A DNA stretch of 64,000 nt, taken from Hevea brasiliensis (lineage: Eukaryota > Streptophyta > Magnoliopsida > Malpighiales > Euphorbiaceae). This document shows, one piece after another, positions 47,569-59,782 of this stretch. Both the position numbers and the translations under genes were made by a program. How positions within the stretch are numbered: position 1 is the stretch's first letter; the number at the start of each line of letters is the position of its first letter. Where the stretch lies: the NCBI RefSeq assembly GCF_030052815.1, contig NC_079504.1:42118320-42182319 (forward strand). Reading direction: 5' to 3'. The notes beneath the pieces were generated by a model. That model saw only the letters and a program-made list of their open reading frames with translations. It was not told the DNA's origin and made no database searches.

Positions 47569-49665
47569 TGTTAGTAGTATGCCCTAGAGCATATCATTTA
47601 GTATGTATCTTGTACATATTTTTATTAATAAAAGGCATTTCCACTTTTCCGTTTACATAATATATTTATGTGTAATAGAAAAGGTCCATTGATATTTTAT
47701 TAGAAATATTATTCTTAAGTTGTTAAGAATATGAGTGACAATATTTCTAGCATGAAGTATCATAAATAGGTTCACAATCGAGGATACTTCATAATAAGGA
47801 CATGACTTATCCAGAAAGATTGTATTCGTGTTTGTTCCCAAGTTATTTATGTGAGATATAAATAAGATGGAATGGTGAGTCTCATGCCATATAACAAACA
47901 TGATAGGCACTTATAAATGATAAGTAGGCCGAACCAGTGACACTTATGACAAGCACATGGAGTTTACTCTTGTTAATATTTTGTCATAAATCATATCAGT
48001 GCATATAATCTTTAGACCTGAGATAGCACAGTTATCTTGTATATAGGTAGTTTGAGTTTGATACTGCTTTCATACTTGTACTGTGTATGGGTATATGGGC
48101 ATGTGTTGGCTCCTACTAGTTATATATGGAGGTAGGTGTTGATCAAGATGGAATCTGTTCCTCTAAGTAAATAGAGATAAAATCCTATGTTCATTTAATT
48201 GTTCTTGATGTTTCAAGTTCTGCCAGACAGATAGATTTATTCGAAAAGAGTTTCGATGAGGAAATCTTTTAATCAAGAACTGGAATTAAAAGAGAACATA
48301 ATATTCATAGCAAATGGAGTTTGACATAAACCATGACTCGGCTTGAGTTGGGATTTTGTAAATGTAGAGATTCTAGTGCATGGTAACATATGATTATAGG
48401 TTCATTTAAGGTAAACCTTATTACTAATTGGGTGGCCATGGCATGCTATGCTAGGTGTTAACCATGGTCTATGAGGTTCATAAAATGATTTAGAGAAATC
48501 ATTTATGGTAAGAAAGAGTTCTGATGATATTAAGAGTTGATATCATGTCTCATTGCCAATTAGTGATGAGCCTAGTAAGTCACACACATACACAAGTTAT
48601 CACCTAATTAAATATGATTTAATTAATTAATTAAAGAGTTTAATTGATTAATTAAATAGGTTTGGTTTGCAATTAGTTTGCAAAGTCCCTAGCATGACTT
48701 GAAACCAAATCTAGATTGTTGGATGTATAATATAAGTTAAATTTATATTTAAAGTGTTTAAATATGAATTTAATTAATGAGAAATTAATTAATAGAGATT
48801 AATTAATTAATTTATATTTGATATAAATTGATTAGAAGAAGAAAAATAATTATTTTGTGTTAAGAACTCAAAATTAAGGCACAGGGGCATTTTGGTCATT
48901 TTGCAGTGTGACACGTGGCACCATGAGATGGTGACACATGGCATAACACATAAGCTTGCCAAATGTTTTTTTAATCATGTAAGATGATTAAAATCAAGAT
49001 TAAATATAGGTTTGACACTTGGCACAATGTGATTAGGTCACTTAAACCTAGAGCTAATCAAAGGGTGACATGTGGCAAGGGTTTAATGTGTTAACCTAGC
49101 TATTTAAGTGTTGTTATGAGAAAATAAAATACAACCAGCAGCCACACTCCTTGGTCACGCCATTTTGCAGCCCTCCCTCTATTCTTCTTCATCTCTCATC
49201 AATTCAAAGAGATTAGCCATCAATCTCTTGAATTAAGAACACTAGAAATTGTTTCTAGTGTCCTGTTTACATCTCTAATCTCTTAAAAGGCAGAACTTGA
49301 ATTTCTAATTAATAGAAAAGGCTTTAGAAGCTGTTCAAGGGCTGCCATAGGTGTTCTTGGTGTGGACAAGCTAGAGGGACAACATCTGGTGTCCTGAAGA
49401 CGAATCTCAAAGGCGCAGACATTGCGTGCATCAAGAGGTTAGTGTAATTGTTCTTGATTTAATCTAGGTTCTAAAATTAATCTGATTAATTTTAAAATCT
49501 TAAATGGCAAATACAGATCCAAAAACATATTAAAAGAGTTTTAATATGTTGTTTATCATTGAAATCAAATAGATAAAAATAAATCTTGCATGATACATGT
49601 GACCCTAGGTGAAAATTTTGAATTCAATGGTATAAACTTGTGTTTTTCATGCTTCCGTTCCTTCA
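47569..49665 (+). repeat. Copia 5' LTR
   Basis: Starts TGTTAGTAGTATGCCC and ends ...CTTCCGTTCCTTCA. 2,097 bases. It contains an internal run of TTAATTAATTAA words (48,610-48,820) and 'acacgtggcaccatgagatg' (48,911), which includes an ACGTG core of the G-box/ABRE type. The partner is at 55,007. Confidence 0.93.
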
Positions 49666-49667
49666 AT

Positions 49668-49680
49668 TGGTATCAGAGCC
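49668..49680 (+). promoter_or_regulatory. Copia primer-binding site, initiator-Met tRNA type
   Basis: 'tggtatcagagcc' begins two bases after the 5' LTR end. Confidence 0.93.
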
Positions 49681-51455
49681 ACTATATTTGCCATTTAGAT
49701 TGTTGATTATATAATTTAATTGTGTGTTTGATCATGAGATCAAAAGATTATTGCTGGTTGCAAAGCAAGGTGGCGGCATACTTGAAAAAAGACCATCAAT
49801 GGTGCGCATGGTTTGGCTACCATGGGTGGTTCAAGGTTTGGCTTTTAATTCTGCAATTGTTGTATGATCTAAGGCCTATTCTTTGACTAATTAAAGTGTT
49901 TAATTAGTAGTTTTAATCACACAATTAAATTATGATTCAAATCAGAATTTTAAAAATTGTTTGAATGTGATTCAAATCTGAATTTTAAAAGTTGTTTGAA
50001 TGTGATTCAAATCTGAATTTTTAAAGTTGTTTGAATCATATTTAAATCTGATTTTTTAAATTTGATTGAATAAAATTCAGATCTGATTTTTTAAAAAATG
50101 TTTGAATGTGATTCAAATATGATTTTTTAAAAAATGTTTGAATGTGATTCAAATCTGAATTTTTAAAGTTGTTTGAATGTGATTCAAATCTGAATTTTTA
50201 ATTTTGTTTGAATGAGATTCAAATCTGAATTTTTAAATTTATTTGAATCATATTCAAATCTGGATTTTTAAGTTGAATATGAGATATTCAATTTAATTTA
50301 AGTATGTATGTTTTATTTAATTGTTAAATAGTGATATGCATGATGGATGATCATGGACTATAAAAGACCAATGTGATTGGATTTATTTCTTTTATGTTTC
50401 TTTGGGATTGTAAATTAATTAATTTATTTTAATTTATTTTGGGCATGTATTATTAAGTTTGTAATAATTTTTGGGTTGTAATTTCATTTATTTAAGTTCT
50501 TGTAAATTCGCCTTGGTATGCCAAGGATTACCATGTAATATTGGATTGCAAGAAGTTCAAGGAGGTCAAGAGCATTGGTGAGACTAGTGGGAGGAATTCA
50601 AGATCAAGTGTTGATTATGTACTCCTTCAGCAACTCTTGTAAAATGAATGAATGAATGAAATGCACCTAGGAATGCCCTGATTCAATTCTTGGTGGCTCA
50701 GAATTGAATCCCTTAGAAAGTCCATGATCATACCATATTTACTGCTTATCCATGAATGCATGAGATGTATGGGAATGTATGCAATTATATGATATATGCA
50801 TGCTAAATGGATAATGTGCAAAGTGAGACCTTAATAGTAATTAGAATGACCATAAAATCTTCCAAACAAATGATTAAGTTGGATATGCTATAATTAAAGT
50901 AATTATAATATAGGCCCTCCATTGGGGCAATTATTTTAAGAAATTTTAAATAGTTGCATGAGATGCAATTAATTTAAGAGATTTTCTTAAGAATAATTGT
51001 TAAGCATGAGATGTTGTAAATATGTAAATGGTTTGGTGGCCAATATTGGATGTACCTGAGGACATTAAAATTATTTACATAATTACTGGCTCAATGGGAT
51101 CAACTTAACTAATGCAAGATAAGTCAATAATGGATGTACCTGAGATTTTGAGCATTAGGGGCTAGGTAAAGGATTGAACCTCACATGAGATGTGATGGGC
51201 AAGGAGTTGCTCACTTATAGTTTATTGTAATTCCAATAACGGATGTACCTGAGGATGATCAATAGAATTATAAGAATTCAATCACTCACTAGAAATCCAT
51301 CCAACTAGGATTTCCGTTTTCTACTTTGGAAGTGTAGGATTCGCTAAGTTAGTGGGAGGACCAATTTGATTAAAAGACCATAATCATTTTGGTTAATTAC
51401 ATGATACATTTACTAATTAATCTGGTTATTTTCTGTAGTTAATTTTCTGATAAAA
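49681..51455 (+). other. Copia 5' leader with tandem repeats
   Basis: A 1.8 kb untranslated leader. 49,925-50,275 has about ten units of some 35 bases ('gtttgaatgtgattcaaatc'), within which 'gattcaaatctgaat' is partly self-complementary. Between 51,040 and 51,260 'ggatgtacctgag' occurs three times. Such long, repeat-bearing leaders often hold packaging signals; that role here is inferred. Confidence 0.75.
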
Positions 51456-52079
51456 ATGAGCACAAAACAACCACCACCATCCAATATCCTTGCAAGCATA
51501 CTTGATCACAATAGGTTGACAAGACCTAACTTGTCTGATTGGCTAAGAAATTTGAAACTTGTCCTGAACCTTGAACATATAGGATATGTTCTAGATTCAA
51601 ATGTTCCTGGTCCCTTACCTCCAGAGGCCACACAAGAGGAACATGAAACTTTGGACAAGTGGAAGGAGCATGATATGAGAGCTAAGTGTTACATGCTTGC
51701 TTCCATGAGTAATGAGTTACAGAAGCAACATGAGAACATGCAGAGTGCGAGTGAGATCCTCCTTCACCTACAAGAGTTGTATGGTGAGCATAGCAGGAAT
51801 GCTAGGTATGAGATATCTAGACAGCTATTCCGTATGAGGATGTCTGAGGGACAGAATATTGGGGATCATGTCCACAAGATGATTCGGCTGATTGAGCAGT
51901 TGGAACATCTTGACTTCAACATGGATTTCCAACTACAAACGGATTTGATCCTTCAGTCCCTTCCTGAGTCTTTTGGGAATTTTGTGACAAATTTCCATAT
52001 GACTAAACAGGAATGCACCTTAGTTGGTTTACTTAACATGCTGGTTATTGCCCAAAAGAATATGCCAGATAATAAATGA
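51456..52079 (+). CDS. Copia gag (capsid), 207 residues, open
   Basis: The gag polyprotein forms the virus-like particle that packages the element's RNA. The frame starts at ATG 51,456 and is open for 207 codons. It reads LTRPNLSDWLRNLKLVLNLE, then HDMRAKCYMLASMSNEL, LQELYGEHSRNARYEISRQL, and GQNIGDHVHKMIRLIEQLE, the typical Ty1/copia capsid (UBN2-like) fold with the conserved LQTDLILQSLPESF segment. It ends at TGA 52,077, after which the lysine-rich part and knuckle continue in another frame. This is the only intact retrotransposon ORF of appreciable length in the window, and a plausible source of capsid if transcribed. Confidence 0.88.
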   Translation: MSTKQPPPSNILASILDHNRLTRPNLSDWLRNLKLVLNLEHIGYVLDSNVPGPLPPEATQEEHETLDKWKEHDMRAKCYMLASMSNELQKQHENMQSASEILLHLQELYGEHSRNARYEISRQLFRMRMSEGQNIGDHVHKMIRLIEQLEHLDFNMDFQLQTDLILQSLPESFGNFVTNFHMTKQECTLVGLLNMLVIAQKNMPDNK

Positions 52080-54990
52080 AAAGAGGTAGCTTTGGTTGCA
52101 TCTTCTTATGCTGGAAAGTCCAATAAAAAGAAGGGCAATAAGAAAAAGAAACCTCAGATTCCTGGTCCTTCCAAGAAAATAGCTAAACAGAAAAGGAAGA
52201 CTAAAGCTGATGGAGGCAAAGGAAAGTGTTTCCATTGCTAACAGGAAAGTGTTTCCATTGCCAGTAAGAAAGTGTTTCCACTGGCCAGAGTATAGCAATC
52301 TAAATGAATACAATGCCATGGTGAAAACCAACTCAAGTTCAAAATATATTTGGCACTTAAGGTTATGTCATGTTGCAGAAGATAGGATTGCAAAATTGGA
52401 GAAAATGGGAATTCTATCCTCATTGGGCTCTGAGCCTACTCCAACTTGTGAATCTTGCCTTCTGGGCAAAATGACTAGATCACCCTTTGTTGGACAAGGG
52501 CTAAGAGCTAAAAATATTTTGGAGCTAATACATAGTGATGTATGTGGTCCATTTAAAGAAATGGCTAGAGGGGGTTTTCATTATTTTATTACCTTTACTG
52601 ATAATAAATCAAGGTTTGGGTATTTGTATTTGATGAAATACAAACATGAATCTTTTGAAAAAGTTCAAAGAATTTAAATCTGAAGTAGAAAATCAAACAG
52701 AAAAGAATATTAAAGCTCTTCGATCAGATCGTGGAGGTGAATATTTGAGTACTGAATTTGATGAATACTTGAGAGAGCATGGCATTGTTTCTCACCGACT
52801 CCTCCAGAACGCCACAAATGAATGGTGTATCTGAAGGAGAAATCGTACCCTATTGGATATAGTACGTAGTATGATGAGCTATACTGATATGCCAATCTTC
52901 TTTTGGGGATTTGCATTAGAATCAGCTTTGTATATTCTGAATAGGATTCCATCAAAATCAGTTTCTTCCACACCTTATGAGATATGGCATGGAAGAAAAT
53001 CAAGTCTTAAGCATGTTAAGATTTGGGGTTGTCCAGAATATAACAAAAAGTCAACACCGATAAATTGGAGACCGGATCGTAAAAGGTCGATTTGTTGGAT
53101 ATCCAAAAGATAGTTTTGGATATTATTTTTATTTGCCTACTTCACAAAAGGTTGTGATAAGTAGAGATGCCACATTTCTTGAACAACGGTTTGTTCAAGA
53201 AGGAGGCAAAGGAAGGCAAAAGAGTTAGAATTGGAGAATTTCGACCAACCAATGCATCGATGGATATAGATCCATCTAGTCAATCAATACCCATTGATGA
53301 AACATCCATAGCTGTTCCTCGTAGAACAACCAGGGTATCTCACCCACCAGTGAGATATGGTTTTCTTCATGAAGAAGAACAAGAGTTGTCTACTCATGAA
53401 GAAGTAGATCATGGAGATGATCCACTTACCTATGAAGAAGCTATATCAGATATAGACTCTTCAAAATGGATTGAAGCTATGAAATCTGAGATTGATTCCA
53501 TGTATAAGAATCAAGTTTGGGATCTTGTTGACCCACCTGAAGGTATTATACCTATAGGGAACAAATGGGTTTTCAAGAAGAAAATTGGTTCTGATGGAAA
53601 GGTAGAGACCTATAAGGCAAGGCTAGTAGCGAAAGGGTTTCGCCAAAGGCAAGGAATCGACTATGAGGAGACTTTCTGCTTTGTTGCCATGCTTAAATCA
53701 ATTAGGATTTTATTAACAATAGCTGCATACTATGATTATGAGATTTGGCAGATGGATGTCAAAACAACTTTTCTCAATGGATACATTGAAGAAAACATTT
53801 TCATGGAACAACCTAGGGGATTTGAATCCCAAGATGGTTCCAAGGTATGCAAGCTAAAGAGATCCATTTATGGGTTGAAACAAGCTTCGAGAAGTTGGAA
53901 CATCCGTTTTGATGAAGCCATTAAATCCTTTGGTTTTATCAAAAATGAGGATGAGCCATGTGTATATAAGAAGGTTAGTGACAGTGCTATCACTTTCCTT
54001 GTCTTATATGTGGATGACATACTGTTGATGGGCAATGACACAGGTATGTTGACGACTATAAAGGTATGATTGTCAAATACATTCTCCATGAAAGACTTAG
54101 GGGAGGCAACCTATATTCTTGGGATTCGCATCTATAGAGATAGAGCGAAAAGAATAATTGGTTTATCCCAAAGTCTATACTTGGAAAAGGTGTTAAAGAG
54201 GTTTAACATGCTTGATTCCAAGAGAGGATTGTTATCAGTGAGACATGGTATCCATCTTTCTAAAGAGATGTCTCCAAAGACACCTAAAGAAAGAGACAAG
54301 ATGGCCAGGATTCCATATGCTTCGGCTATTGGAAGTTTAATGTATGCAATGTTGTGTACTAGGCCGGATATCGCATATGCTGTTAGTTTGACTAGCAGGT
54401 ACCAATCCAATCCAGGTTTGGAATACTGGATAGCTGTCAAGAATATTCTTAAGTACTTGAGAAGAACTAAGGATTTATTCTTGATTTATGGAGGTGGAGA
54501 CTTGCAATTGGATGGTTATACTGATTCTGATTTCCAATCAGATATCGATGATAGAAAGTCTACCTCTGGATATGTGTTCATTTGTAATGGAGGTGCAGTC
54601 AATTGGAAGAGTTCCAAACAGAGCACGACTGCAGATTCCACTACAGAGGTTGAGTATATTGCTGCATCGATGTCGCAAAGGAAGTCGTTTGGACAAAGAA
54701 GTTCGTGATGTAACTTACAGAGTTCCTTCCATTGAGTCGCCAGCCCACTACACTGTGACAACAATGGAGCAGTCATATAGGCTAAGGAACTAAGGTCTCA
54801 CCCAAAATCCAAACACATAGAAAGGCACTACCACATTATCAGATATATAGTTGGGCAAGGCGATATAGCCATGCAAAAAAATAACATCAGCTGAAAAATC
54901 CAGCTGATCCATTCACTAAGCCTATGTCATAGACTCAGTTAGACCGACATCTTGAGAAGATAGGTCTAAGATATTGTAATGAATGGCTCT
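52080..54990 (+). pseudogene. Copia pol: truncated nucleocapsid, integrase, reverse transcriptase, RNase H
   Basis: After gag comes a basic stretch (KKGNKKKKPQIPGPSKKI) and the first half of a CCHC knuckle (GKGKCFHC). The rest of the knuckle and the whole protease are missing; the text resumes at SSKYIWHLRLCHVAEDRIAK (integrase zinc region), then IHSDVCGPFKEMARGG, SDRGGEYLSTEF, LYILNRIPSKSV. RT: WIEAMKSEIDSMYKNQVWDL, LVAKGFRQRQGIDYEETF, QMDVKTTFLNGYIEENIFM, VLYVDDILLMGND with the YVDD site. RNase H: DGYTDSDFQSDIDDRKSTSG. Frameshifts lie near 52,675, 52,830, 53,090, 53,210 and 54,670, with a Trp-to-stop at 54,067. Confidence 0.9.
52220..52290. repeat. Triplicated 24-base unit over the copia zinc-knuckle codons
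   Basis: 'ggaaagtgtttccattgc' occurs three times in a row (about 52,223, 52,244 and 52,268, with small changes). It covers the codons of the knuckle start (GKCFHC) and sits exactly where the knuckle and protease were lost. Confidence 0.85.
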
Positions 54991-54991
54991 A

Positions 54992-55006
54992 GTGCTAGTG
55001 GGAGAT
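54992..55006 (+). promoter_or_regulatory. Copia polypurine tract
   Basis: 'gtgctagtgggagat' directly precedes the 3' LTR start; the AGTGGGAGA core is the usual copia plus-strand primer. Confidence 0.8.
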
Positions 55007-57107
55007 TGTTAGTAGTATGCCCTAGAGCATATCATTTAGTATGTATCTTGTACATATTTTTATTAATAAAAGGCATTTCCACTTTTCCGTTTACATAATA
55101 TATTTATGTGTAATAGAAAAGGTCCATTGATATTTTATTAGAAATATTATTCTTAAGTTGTTAAGAATATGAGTGACAATATTTCTAGCATGAAGTATCA
55201 TAAATAGGTTCACAATCGAGGATACTTCATAATAAGGACATGACTTATTCAGAAAGATTGTATTCGTGTTTGTTCCCAAGTTATTTATATGAGATATAAA
55301 TAAGATGGAATGGTGAGTCTCATGCCATATAACAAACATGATAGGCACTTATAAATGATAAGTAGGCCGAACCAGTGACACTTATGACAAGCACATGGAG
55401 TTTACTCTTGTCAATGTTTTGTCATAAATCATATCGATGCATATAATCTTTAGACTTGAGATAGCACGATTATCTTGTATATAGGTAGTTTGAGTTTGAT
55501 ATCGCTTTCATACTTGTACTGTGTATGGGTAGATGGGCATGTGTTGGTTCCTACTAGTTATATATTGAGGTAGGTGTTGATCAAGATGGAATCTGCCTCT
55601 AAGTAAATAGAGATAAAATCCTATGTTCATTTAATTGTTCTTGATGTTTCAAGTTCCTGGCCAGACAGATAGATTTATTCGTAAAAGAGTTTACGATGAG
55701 AAAATCTTTTAATCAAGAACTGGAATTAAAAGAGAACATAATATTCATAGCAAATGGAGTTTGACATAAACCATGACTCCGGCTTGAGTTGGGATTTTGT
55801 AATGAGAGAGATTCTAGTGCATGGTAACATATGATTATAGGTTCATTTAAGGTAAACCTTATTACTAATTGGGTGGCCATGGCATGCTATGCTAGGTGTT
55901 AACCATGGTCTATGAGGTTCATAAAATGATTTAGAGAAATCATTTATGGTAAGAAAGAGTTCTGATGATATTAAGAGTTGATATCATGTCTCATTGCCAA
56001 TTAGTGATGAGCCTAGTAAGTCACACACATACACAAGTTATCACCTAATTAAATATGATTTAATTAATTAATTAAAGAGTTTAATTGATTAATTAAATAG
56101 GTTTGGTTTGCAATTAGTTTGCAAAGTCCCTAGCATGACTTGAAACCAAATCTAGATTGTTGGATGTATAATATAAGTTAAATTTATATTTAAAGTGTTT
56201 AAATATGAATTTAATTAATGAGAAATTAATTAATAGAGATTAATTAATTAATTTATATTTGATATAAATTGATTAGAAGAAGAAAAATAATTATTTTGGG
56301 TTAAGAACTCAAAATTAAGGCACAGGGGCATTTTGGTCATTTTGCAGTGTGACACGTGGCACCATGAGATGGTGACACATGGCATAACACATAAGCTTGC
56401 CAAATGTTTTTTTAATCATGTAAGATGATTAAAATCAAGATTAAATATAGGTTTGACACTTGGCACAATGTGATTGGGTCACTTAAACCTAGAGCTAATC
56501 AAAGGGTGACATGTGGCAAGGGTTTAATGTGTTAACCTAGCTATTTAAGTGTTGTTATGAGAAAATAAAATACAACCAGCAGCCACACTCCTTGGTCACG
56601 CCATTTTGCAGCCCTCCCTCTATTCTTCTTCATCTCTCATCAATTCAAAGAGATTAGCCATCAATCTCTTGAATTAAGAACACTAGAAATTGTTTCTAGT
56701 GTCCTGTTTACATCTCTAATCTCTTAAAAGGCAGAACTTGAATTTCTAATTAATAGAAAAGGCTTTAGAAGCTGTTCAAGGGCTTCCATAGGTGTTCTTG
56801 GTGTGGACAAGCTAGAGGGACAACATCCGTGTCCTCAAGATGAATCTCAAAGCGCAGAACACTGTAGTGCATCAAGAGGTTAGTGTAATTGTTCTTGATT
56901 TAATCTAGGGTTCTAAAATTAATCTGATTAATTTTAAAATCTTAAATGGCAAATACAGATCCAAAAACATATTAAAAGAGTTTTAATATGTTGTTTATCA
57001 TTGAAATCAAATAGATAAAAATAAATCTTGCATGATACATGTGACCCTAGGTGAAAATTTTGAATTCAATGGTATAAACTTGTGTTTTTCATGCTTCCAT
57101 TCCTTCA
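55007..57107 (+). repeat. Copia 3' LTR
   Basis: Near-identical partner of 47,569-49,665 (2,101 bases). Differences cluster at a few short indels (about 55,595-55,700 and 56,826-56,880). It is followed by the target duplication ATAGC and the resumed chromovirus gag. Confidence 0.93.
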
Positions 57108-57230
57108 ATAGCTGGTACATCATAGAGGCCTACTACAAAGACAGTTTTGAGGCAGGAGACTAGGGTAGCACCTCGTGCCTATGCTACGAGAGCTCGAGAT
57201 GAGCCAGAGCTAACTGATGTCATTAGAGGT

Positions 57231-58697
57231 TGGTGGGTGCCGAATCCACCAAAAATTAAATTTAACTGAAATTACCAACTATGAAATATTTTCTGTAGCA
57301 AATGGTAAGTCCAGGTCGAACCCTAGAGACTAAATTATTATTTTTCGTGCACTTTTATGTTGGAAAATGAAAGAAACAAAGATTTGGGGGGTTTTATAAC
57401 TCAAAATCAGAAGAAATCAGAAATTCAAAAACTAATTATGAAAATCTCAATTTAAACAAACTTTAGCCCAAGGTAATTCTCATTCCAATGCATTGATTTG
57501 ATCATAGACAAAGAAATACAATTATCTCTTATTGAATACTTAATGTAGATTTACCAAACAAGCGAGGTAAACCCCTGACTTCCCTATGCTCATCAATTCG
57601 AGCCTAGTACTCTTATTGACTCTAATTATTAACTGAGTTGGTATTAAGTAATCCTCAGCAAATTAATAATTGCTTTAAGAAAAGGAAGTAGTTAAGCTAA
57701 ACAACAATTTATGAAGCATAAATCATTTAATCCACCCTATTGTTTCCTTAGGTTATTATCAAAAATTGGGATCATAATCAATAAAACCTAATTGCTACTC
57801 ATGTTCAATCTTATACAACAATTACGGATTATGAAGATGAACTAGCAATTGATCTCATCAAACAATCAACTAATAGGCCTTTTTGGCAAATCATTCAATA
57901 GATCAAAGACAAATAAATCAAAAAACAATAGATATTTAAAAAGACATAAATTAAATTAAGAACCTAGTCTCACAAATCAAGCAAAAGAACTTGAATCCCT
58001 TGAACTGAATGAAAAACTTAGCCACTCATGGCTTACAAAAAAATAAAAGAAAAACTAAAGAAGAATTCTAAAAGGTAAATGGAGAGGCTGCTGAATCTCT
58101 GAATGCTTTTGAGTCGGCTGCTAACTCTTCTATTTATAATAAATGGTCTAGGGTTAGGTTTTCTATCAAAAACTGCAACTGGAGCAGAATCAGGAATTTG
58201 ACTGTCGACGGATGCACGGCCCATGTATCACTACACGGCCCAAGGCCCAGGGTCGTGTAACTTACTGGAGCTGAATGGGCTTGTTTCGCATGGGCACAGA
58301 AAGTTACACAGGTCTCCAAGATTTACAAGGGCCAAGTTACACAGCCCGTGTATTTTGTCTCTTCCTCGGTTCTCTGGGTTTCTTTTGGCAGAAAGTTACA
58401 CGGGTTTTCAAGATTTACACGGGTCAAGTTACGCGGCCCGTGTACTTCGTATCAACCACGTTTCTCAATCGTTCGACCTTTCCAAGCTTCCTTCCACACT
58501 ATATTGCTCCGAAACTTCAACAAAACCCTGAAAAATATAGCAATAGTCAAATTTCTCTATTTAACACAATTATTTCAACAACTCTCTAAACATATAGCTA
58601 ATAGATAACTATACTTTAATCAACTGAATTAAACATAAAAACACATTAAAAGCACTAATTGTGATGGGAGTAAAATTAATAAATAATGCACTTATCA
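57231..58697 (-). repeat. Athila-like 3' LTR (minus strand)
   Basis: 1,467 bases. On the plus strand it starts TGGTGGGTGCCG and ends ATAATGCACTTATCA; the polypurine tract in element sense ('gtgtggggaaatt') follows directly at 58,698-58,710. It holds a cluster of 'acacggcccgtgta'-type inverted motifs at 58,211-58,445. Several short open frames across this cluster have no protein content. Confidence 0.87.
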
Positions 58698-59782
58698 AAT
58701 TTCCCCACACTTATTCCATGCTTGTCCTCAAGCATGACTTAAATTCTCCATTAACTCCACTTAGAAGTTCCTTAACTTCACCCTATCACAATCATTCTCT
58801 AACAAAAGATTAAAAGTTTGAAAGAAGAGGCAAGTAAGGTAATAACCATCACAACAAATTCCATCAACACCATACCAATATATTAACAATTTTCCAACAT
58901 AAAACAAAAGGCTTGAAATCAATTAAGCTCACACAATTAGAGTTCCATAAAATTTTAAATCAACACATACCAAAACACAAGGTTAATTTATTAAGGCACA
59001 ATAATTATAGCTCTTTGCAAATCTTAGGGGAGATAGAAATGGAATTTTTTTTTTTCAAAATTGGAACTTCTCTCTCGTCACAATTACTTTAAACCGTCAC
59101 CTTCAGAAAAGTCCCTTGCTCATATCCTAGCTAGCTTTTGGCCTAAGAATTGACATCATATTCATGAAGACCCCTGGTTAGTTTGCTTAACTAAAATAGC
59201 AGAGCAATTTTCAAGTTCAACCTTTTATTTCCCCCAATTTATGCATCTACATATTTTAAAGTGCCCTGATAGATTAAACAAAGTTCAGAAATATGCATAA
59301 CACTAGTTTAAAGCACACAGCTAATTATTTCACCATTAAATCAAGCCTAAATGGTTTATGCAGAAAAAAATTTCTCTATGGTATGGAGAAGAGGGAAAAT
59401 CTATCATTAAAGTTACTATTACCTTGCCTAAAATTTTAAAAATTTAATCTAAAGTAGAAAAATTATTTCAAGGACAAAGCATTTCTCTCTGAGAATTAAT
59501 ATAGAATCATGAATCAAGCTTGTAAGAACAATTTTTATTTTATTTTATTTTATTTTTATTTTTATTTATTTATTAAAGCAAAAAATTCCTCCTCCCCCAC
59601 ACTTAAAACTTACATTGTCCCCAATGTAAAGCCTAAATGAAAAAGAAAAGGAATAAAAATGCTAGAAAATAAAATAAGATAAGGGAAAGAAAACAAATGT
59701 GTTTGTGGCTAACAGCCACCCATGGGTTGCCTCCCAAGAAGCGTCTTTGTTTATCGTCGTTAGCTTGACATAGCTAAACTTC
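58698..59782 (-). other. Athila-like 3' untranslated spacer
   Basis: The polypurine tract lies at the left edge; then about 1 kb of AT-rich non-coding sequence with a (TTTTA)n tract at 59,537-59,575. No env-like ORF is present, unlike the plus-strand relative. 'cacccatgggttgcctccca' at 59,718 (a GGGAGGCAACCC-type phrase in element sense) marks the end of pol, as at 30,817. Confidence 0.7.

Larger units (their letters stand above)
47569..57107 (+). mobile_element. Ty1/copia retrotransposon with both LTRs, target duplication ATAGC
   Basis: 5' LTR 47,569-49,665, PBS, long leader, gag, defective pol, polypurine tract, 3' LTR 55,007-57,107. ATAGC flanks both sides (47,564-47,568 and 57,108-57,112). 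Order integrase before RT is diagnostic of copia. The LTRs differ at roughly 35 positions in 2.1 kb by eye, about 2 percent, so this is a rather young insertion. The protease and part of the nucleocapsid are deleted and pol has several frame breaks, so it cannot move by itself. Confidence 0.93.
46194..57230 (+). pseudogene. Second chromovirus-like gag fragment, in three pieces
   Basis: Pieces 46,194-46,906, 47,392-47,568 and 57,108-57,230 read as one continuous gag-to-protease lead homologous to 28,099-29,107 (DDDPVAAEYWL-type start, REFLALRQRQLT, knuckle CFRC-like region, then APRAYATRARDEPE). They are separated by a TRIM (duplication TGCCC) and a copia element (duplication ATAGC). Compared with the first copy, several glutamine codons CAG are TAG here. 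The left end meets the Athila LTR; the right end meets the LTR of the minus-strand Athila-like element at 57,231. Confidence 0.85.

Noticed and set aside
58223..58608. Overlapping open frames of 86-104 codons in the Athila-like LTR
   Set aside because: They lie across the repeated 'acacggcccgtgt' motif cluster, exist in several frames at once and match no protein.
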